Source: an uncultured Clostridium sp. (GTDB lineage Bacteria; Bacillota; Clostridia; TANB77; CAG-508). From it: a DNA stretch of 8,097 bases. Shown here piece after piece: positions 4,773 to 8,097 of this stretch; the first letter of the stretch is position 1, and each line of letters opens with the position of its first letter. The translations under genes were made by a program, and so were the position numbers. The notes beneath the pieces are model-generated. The model made no database searches. It was given only the letters and a program-made list of their open reading frames with translations, and had not been told where the DNA came from. Location: NCBI GenBank assembly GCA_947057875.1, contig CAMSEX010000052.1:1-8097 (forward strand). Reading direction: 5' to 3'.

Positions 4773-7007
4773 ATGGATTTTAAAGAATGGAACAATTTTG
4801 AACCAGGCGACTGGACAAAAGAAATTAATGTTAGAAATTTTATTCAATTGAACTATACTCCCTATGAAGGCGATGCTTCTTTTTTAGCAGATGCAACCGA
4901 TAGAACGCGTAAATTGTGGGATATAGTTCTTGATTTATATAAGAAAGAAAAAGAAAATGGTGGTGTTTTGGAAATTTCAAATGACATCGCCTCTACAATA
5001 ACTAGCCATGAGGCTGGCTATTTGGATAAAGATTTAGAGCAAATTGTTGGACTTCAAACTGAAAAACCTTTAAAACGCGCCATTATGCCAAATGGTGGTA
5101 TTCGTATTGTAGAAAAATCTTGCGAAGCCTACAACGAAAAAGTCTCTGATAAAATCGAAGACATTTATCATAATTATCGTCGTAGTCACAATGATGGTGT
5201 TTTCACAAGCTACACACCTGATATTCGCGCTGCCCGCAGTTCTCATTTGATTACTGGTTTACCTGACGGTTATGGTCGTGGTCGTATCATTGGAGATTAC
5301 AGACGTGTTGCACTTTATGGTGTAGATGCCCTAATCAATGAGAAAAAAGAAGATTTGAACAATGCTGTCTCTTCTGATTTTACAGAAGACATCATTCGTG
5401 AGCGCGAAGAAATTCATGACCAAATCGAAGCATTAACAGAATTGAAAAAAATGGCTGAAAAATATGGTTTCGATATTTCTCGCCCTGCTGCCAACGCTAA
5501 AGAAGCTGTTCAATGGCTATATTTTGCATATCTTGGAACTACCAAACAACAAAACGGTGCCGCTATGAGTTTAGGTCGCACCTCTACTTTCTTGGATATT
5601 TATTTTGAAAGAGATTTAAAAAATGGTACTTTAACCGAAACAGAAGCACAAGAAATTATGGACCATTTTGTGATGAAATTACGCATTATTCGTTTTTTAC
5701 GTACGCCTGAGTATGACCAATTATTCAGTGGTGACCCTGTTTGGGTAACAGAAAGTATTGCTGGTCAAGGAATTGACGGTCGTACATTAGTAACCAAAAA
5801 CTCTTTTAGAACCTTGCATACGCTTGAAACTATTGGTCCTGCTCCAGAACCAAATTTGACTGTCCTTTGGTCTGTTCATTTGCCACAAGGCTTCAAAGAT
5901 TACACAGCAAATTTATCAATCAAAACCAGTTCCATCCAATATGAAAATGATGATTTAATGCGTGAATACTGGGGCGATGATTATGGAATTGCTTGTTGCG
6001 TAAGTGCTATGAGGATTGGTAAACAAATGCAGTTTTTCGGAGCTCGTGCAAACCTTGCCAAAACGCTATTATATGCTATCAATGGTGGACGTGACGAAAT
6101 CTCTGGTAAACAGATTACTGAAAAATTTGAACCTGTCTCTTCTGAGTATTTGAACTATGATGAAGTATGGCAAAAATTTGACCAAATGATGGATTGGGTT
6201 GCTAAAACGTATATTAAAGCACTCAACATCATTCATTATATGCATGATAAATATTGTTATGAAAGCTTGGCAATGGCACTTCACGACCGTGAAATTCTTC
6301 GTACCATGGCATGTGGTATCGCTGGACTTTCGATTGTTGCAGATGCATTCTCTGCTATGAAATATGCTAAAGTCAAAGTGCTTCGTGATGAAACAGGTCT
6401 TGCTGTGGATTATCAAATTGAAGGCGATTTCCCAAAATACGGAAATGATGACGACCGTGTGGATAATATTGCGATTGAAATTTCAAAAAGATTTATGGAT
6501 AAATTACGTCAGCAAAAAACGTATCGTCATGCAAAACCTACCATGTCAATTTTGACAATTACTTCTAATGTTGTTTATGGAAAAGCAACTGGTAGTACAC
6601 CTGACGGAAGACGCAGTGGCGAGCCTTTTGGTCCAGGTGCCAACCCAATTCACGGCCGTGATACGAATGGTGCTATTGCAGTGCTAAACACCATCGCAAA
6701 ATTGCCTTACAAACACGCCGAAGATGGTATTTCTTATACCTTTGCTATTACACCAAATACACTTGGAAAAGACGAGCAAACACGTATTAACAACCTTGTT
6801 TCTTTGTTAGATGGTTATTTTGTACAACACAGTCATCACGTGAATATTAATGTTTTTGATCGAAATTTACTAGAAGATGCGATGGAACATCCAGAAAAAT
6901 ATCCTCAACTTACGATTCGTGTTTCTGGCTATGCGGTTAACTTCACAAAATTAACGCGTGAACAACAATTAGATGTTATCAATCGTACCATTCATGAAAG
7001 AATATAA
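4773..7007 (+). CDS. pflB: Formate C-acetyltransferase (pyruvate formate-lyase)
   Basis: PflB is the glycyl-radical enzyme that converts pyruvate and CoA to acetyl-CoA and formate in anaerobic fermentation, as a cytosolic homodimer. It has 744 residues, close to the E. coli protein's 760. The adjacent catalytic cysteines are Cys408 and Cys409 in GIACCVSAMRIG. The radical-bearing Gly719 sits in RVSGYAVNF near the C-terminus. The segments SHEAGYLDKD (78-87), TGLPDGYGRGRIIGDYRR (161-178) and GSTPDGRRSGEPFGPGANP (607-625) are characteristic of true PFL rather than diol dehydratase or choline lyase relatives. The start is ATG 4773, with AGGAGG (4759-4764) eight bases ahead. Arginine is written largely as CGT/CGC, whereas neighbouring genes use more AGA/CGA, which suggests codon bias for high expression. 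Its activase follows 62 bases downstream; no formate channel gene is in the window. Confidence 0.98.
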   Translation: MDFKEWNNFEPGDWTKEINVRNFIQLNYTPYEGDASFLADATDRTRKLWDIVLDLYKKEKENGGVLEISNDIASTITSHEAGYLDKDLEQIVGLQTEKPLKRAIMPNGGIRIVEKSCEAYNEKVSDKIEDIYHNYRRSHNDGVFTSYTPDIRAARSSHLITGLPDGYGRGRIIGDYRRVALYGVDALINEKKEDLNNAVSSDFTEDIIREREEIHDQIEALTELKKMAEKYGFDISRPAANAKEAVQWLYFAYLGTTKQQNGAAMSLGRTSTFLDIYFERDLKNGTLTETEAQEIMDHFVMKLRIIRFLRTPEYDQLFSGDPVWVTESIAGQGIDGRTLVTKNSFRTLHTLETIGPAPEPNLTVLWSVHLPQGFKDYTANLSIKTSSIQYENDDLMREYWGDDYGIACCVSAMRIGKQMQFFGARANLAKTLLYAINGGRDEISGKQITEKFEPVSSEYLNYDEVWQKFDQMMDWVAKTYIKALNIIHYMHDKYCYESLAMALHDREILRTMACGIAGLSIVADAFSAMKYAKVKVLRDETGLAVDYQIEGDFPKYGNDDDRVDNIAIEISKRFMDKLRQQKTYRHAKPTMSILTITSNVVYGKATGSTPDGRRSGEPFGPGANPIHGRDTNGAIAVLNTIAKLPYKHAEDGISYTFAITPNTLGKDEQTRINNLVSLLDGYFVQHSHHVNINVFDRNLLEDAMEHPEKYPQLTIRVSGYAVNFTKLTREQQLDVINRTIHERI

Positions 7008-7020
7008 TTTTATAAGCCAA

Positions 7021-7040
7021 GGGCACGGTACTCCGTGCCC
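7021..7040. repeat. GC-rich perfect palindrome between pflB and pflA
   Basis: GGGCACGG (7021-7028) and CCGTGCCC (7033-7040) pair perfectly around the loop TACT, followed by CTAC. It starts 13 bases after the pflB stop. No T-run follows, so it is not an intrinsic terminator. It could shield the abundant pflB message from 3' decay and so let pflB outweigh pflA. Its GC content stands out sharply, which also fits a dispersed REP-like element. Confidence 0.75.
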
Positions 7041-7069
7041 CTACTACAATTCTATAGAAAGGAAGCAAA

Positions 7070-7789
7070 ATGGGAAATTTAATAGGAAGAATTCATTCAT
7101 TTGAAACATTTGGCACCGTAGACGGTCCCGGCATACGATTTGTGATTTTTATGCAGGGCTGTCATTTAAAATGTAAATATTGCCATAATCGTGATACTTG
7201 GCAAGTCAATCATGGAACCGAATATTCGCTAGAAGAAGTTTTTCAAAAAGCAGTTCGTCTAAAACCTTATATGAACACTTCACATGGTGGCGTAACAGTT
7301 TCTGGTGGTGAACCGCTCTTGCAAACTGAATTTGTAACTGCACTTTTTCAAAAATTACAAGAGCAAAACATTCACACTGCCTTAGACACTTCTGGAAATC
7401 TGCCAATTTCTGAAAACATTATCAATCTCTTAAAATTTACGGATTTGGTTTTGCTTGACATTAAGCATATTGATAATCAAAAAGCAATTGATTTAACTGG
7501 ATTGCCCAATACGAATACTCTAAAGTTTGCTGAATTTTTAAGTGAAAACGGAATTCCTATGTGGATTAGACAAGTCTTGGTTCCCGGTTTTACAGATGAA
7601 GAAGAAGATTTGAAAAAGTTAAAACATTTCATTGATTCTTTAAAAACAGTCAAAAAAGTAGAGATTTTGCCTTATCATAATTTAGGGCAATTTAAATGGG
7701 AACAACTTGGAGAAAAATATGAACTCGAAAATATTCTTCCACCAACTGCTGAGCAAATTGAAAAAGCCAAAAGCATTTTACAGCTTTAG
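7070..7789 (+). CDS. pflA: Pyruvate formate-lyase-activating enzyme (radical SAM)
   Basis: PflA is a radical S-adenosylmethionine iron-sulfur enzyme that abstracts a hydrogen from the PflB glycine to make the active radical; it is cytosolic and oxygen-sensitive. It has 239 residues, near the family's usual 245. The N-terminus has ETFGTVDGPGIRFVIFMQGC, then the cluster motif Cys31-x3-Cys35-x2-Cys38. VSGGEPLLQ (77-85) is the SAM-binding GGE region, and DTSG (106-109), LLDIKH (128-133) and PYHNLG (201-206) are typical of PflA. The start is ATG 7070, with GAAAGGA (7057-7063) ahead. It is probably co-transcribed with pflB through the palindrome in the 62-base gap; I see no separate promoter there. 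Its last 12 bases overlap the end of a convergent gene, and its 3' end contains that gene's terminator hairpin. Confidence 0.97.
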   Translation: MGNLIGRIHSFETFGTVDGPGIRFVIFMQGCHLKCKYCHNRDTWQVNHGTEYSLEEVFQKAVRLKPYMNTSHGGVTVSGGEPLLQTEFVTALFQKLQEQNIHTALDTSGNLPISENIINLLKFTDLVLLDIKHIDNQKAIDLTGLPNTNTLKFAEFLSENGIPMWIRQVLVPGFTDEEEDLKKLKHFIDSLKTVKKVEILPYHNLGQFKWEQLGEKYELENILPPTAEQIEKAKSILQL

Positions 7790-7793
7790 GCTT
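7761..7793 (-). terminator. Terminator of the minus-strand membrane gene, inside pflA
   Basis: AAGCC-A-AAAGC (7764-7774) pairs with GCTTT-A-GGCTT (7783-7793) over ten base pairs, with one A-A mismatch and an 8-base loop. On the minus strand it ends in GGC followed by five T residues (7765-7761), a good intrinsic terminator. On the plus strand it is followed only by CTTCTTCC, so it would be weak for pflA. The stop codon of the minus-strand gene lies in the loop. Confidence 0.65.
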
Positions 7794-8097
7794 CTTCCTC
7801 CATTTAATTTATTCTCTGATGTAGTCTTGTAAATTGTTTTTTGACTATTAAATATGGCATACAAAAATGTTGTGACAAAAAATGATAAAATCATACCTAT
7901 ACTTCCTGCCATTGCTAATACTATCATTTCTTTCGTAATTGTGTGTGTCCCCAAAAATAGCATTCCCATTCCACTACACCCTAAAAAAACAATATTGAGC
8001 ATATTTAATAGATTGTGGCTTGCTATTTTGATACCTTTTTGGAACATTTTTTTCCAATACATATCCTCTGTCTTCTTTTTTATTTCTTCCAAATTTC
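7778..8097 (-). CDS. C-terminal part of an unrecognised membrane protein
   Basis: An open frame enters from the right edge and ends at TAA 7780-7778, giving at least 105 residues. From the TTG at 8092, a charged, Lys-rich stretch (residues 2-25) is followed by two hydrophobic segments. One runs from about 29 to 48 (LLNMLNIVFLG and onwards), the other from about 56 to 81 (MIVLAMAGSIGMILSFF and onwards). A polar tail of some 20 residues closes the protein, so it should sit in the cytoplasmic membrane with two helices visible. No convincing ribosome binding site precedes the TTG at 8092 or the internal ATGs at 8062 and 8047, so it most likely begins beyond the window; a short protein starting inside cannot be excluded. 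The stop overlaps pflA by 12 bases, tail to tail, and falls in the loop of its terminator. I do not recognise a family. Confidence 0.6.
   Translation of the reverse strand, partial: NLEEIKKKTEDMYWKKMFQKGIKIASHNLLNMLNIVFLGCSGMGMLFLGTHTITKEMIVLAMAGSIGMILSFFVTTFLYAIFNSQKTIYKTTSENKLNGGRSLKL

Noticed and set aside
6069..6416. Open frame of 115 codons on the minus strand, inside pflB
   Set aside because: It is fully antisense to conserved pflB sequence, with a Cys- and Ser-rich product of no recognisable family; it is a shadow of the real gene.
7206..7406. Minus-strand open frame inside pflA
   Set aside because: It is antisense to conserved radical-SAM coding sequence and lacks a ribosome binding site or recognisable domain.

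Overview
The window looks like ordinary chromosome from an AT-rich, low-GC Gram-positive-type anaerobe (Bacillota, probably Clostridia or a relative). The reasons are purine-rich GGAGG ribosome binding sites before most genes, near-consensus TTGACA/TATAAT promoters with 17-base spacers, U-tract hairpin terminators, the standard genetic code, and an oxygen-sensitive pyruvate formate-lyase with its activase. The species cannot be named from this sequence.

Layout, left to right. (1) Minus strand, 1-455: a strong promoter drives a 30-codon unrecognised small ORF, followed after 25 bases by a DUF2000-type gene that runs off the left edge. (2) 456-703: no gene, but two AT-rich inverted repeats; the one at 653-688 is the terminator of the next gene. 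(3) 704-1378, minus: a short-chain dehydrogenase/reductase, divergently transcribed from (4) 1536-2234, plus: a YgjP/DUF45-type zinc metallopeptidase. Their promoters lie back to back in a 157-base gap. (5) 2359-4197, plus: glmS (glucosamine-6-phosphate synthase), with a short leader that carries a small hairpin and no visible glmS ribozyme, and a good terminator at 4218-4266. (6) 4267-4772: no protein gene, but on the minus strand a strong extended -10 promoter followed by a roughly 200-nt structured RNA whose ends pair, with a large internal bubble and a terminal U-tract. It resembles 6S RNA in layout. (7) 4773-7789, plus: pflB and pflA, separated by 62 bases that hold a GC-rich perfect palindrome. 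(8) 7778-8097, minus: the C-terminal end of an unrecognised two-helix membrane protein, convergent with and overlapping pflA. Its terminator lies inside the pflA 3' end.

The genes do not form one pathway. pflB and pflA are a functional pair: the activase installs the glycyl radical that lets PflB split pyruvate into acetyl-CoA and formate. glmS is cell-wall precursor metabolism. The most rewarding non-protein feature is the structured RNA between glmS and pflB. I see no mobile element, CRISPR array, tRNA, rRNA or defence system, and no clear evidence of a wholly new system.
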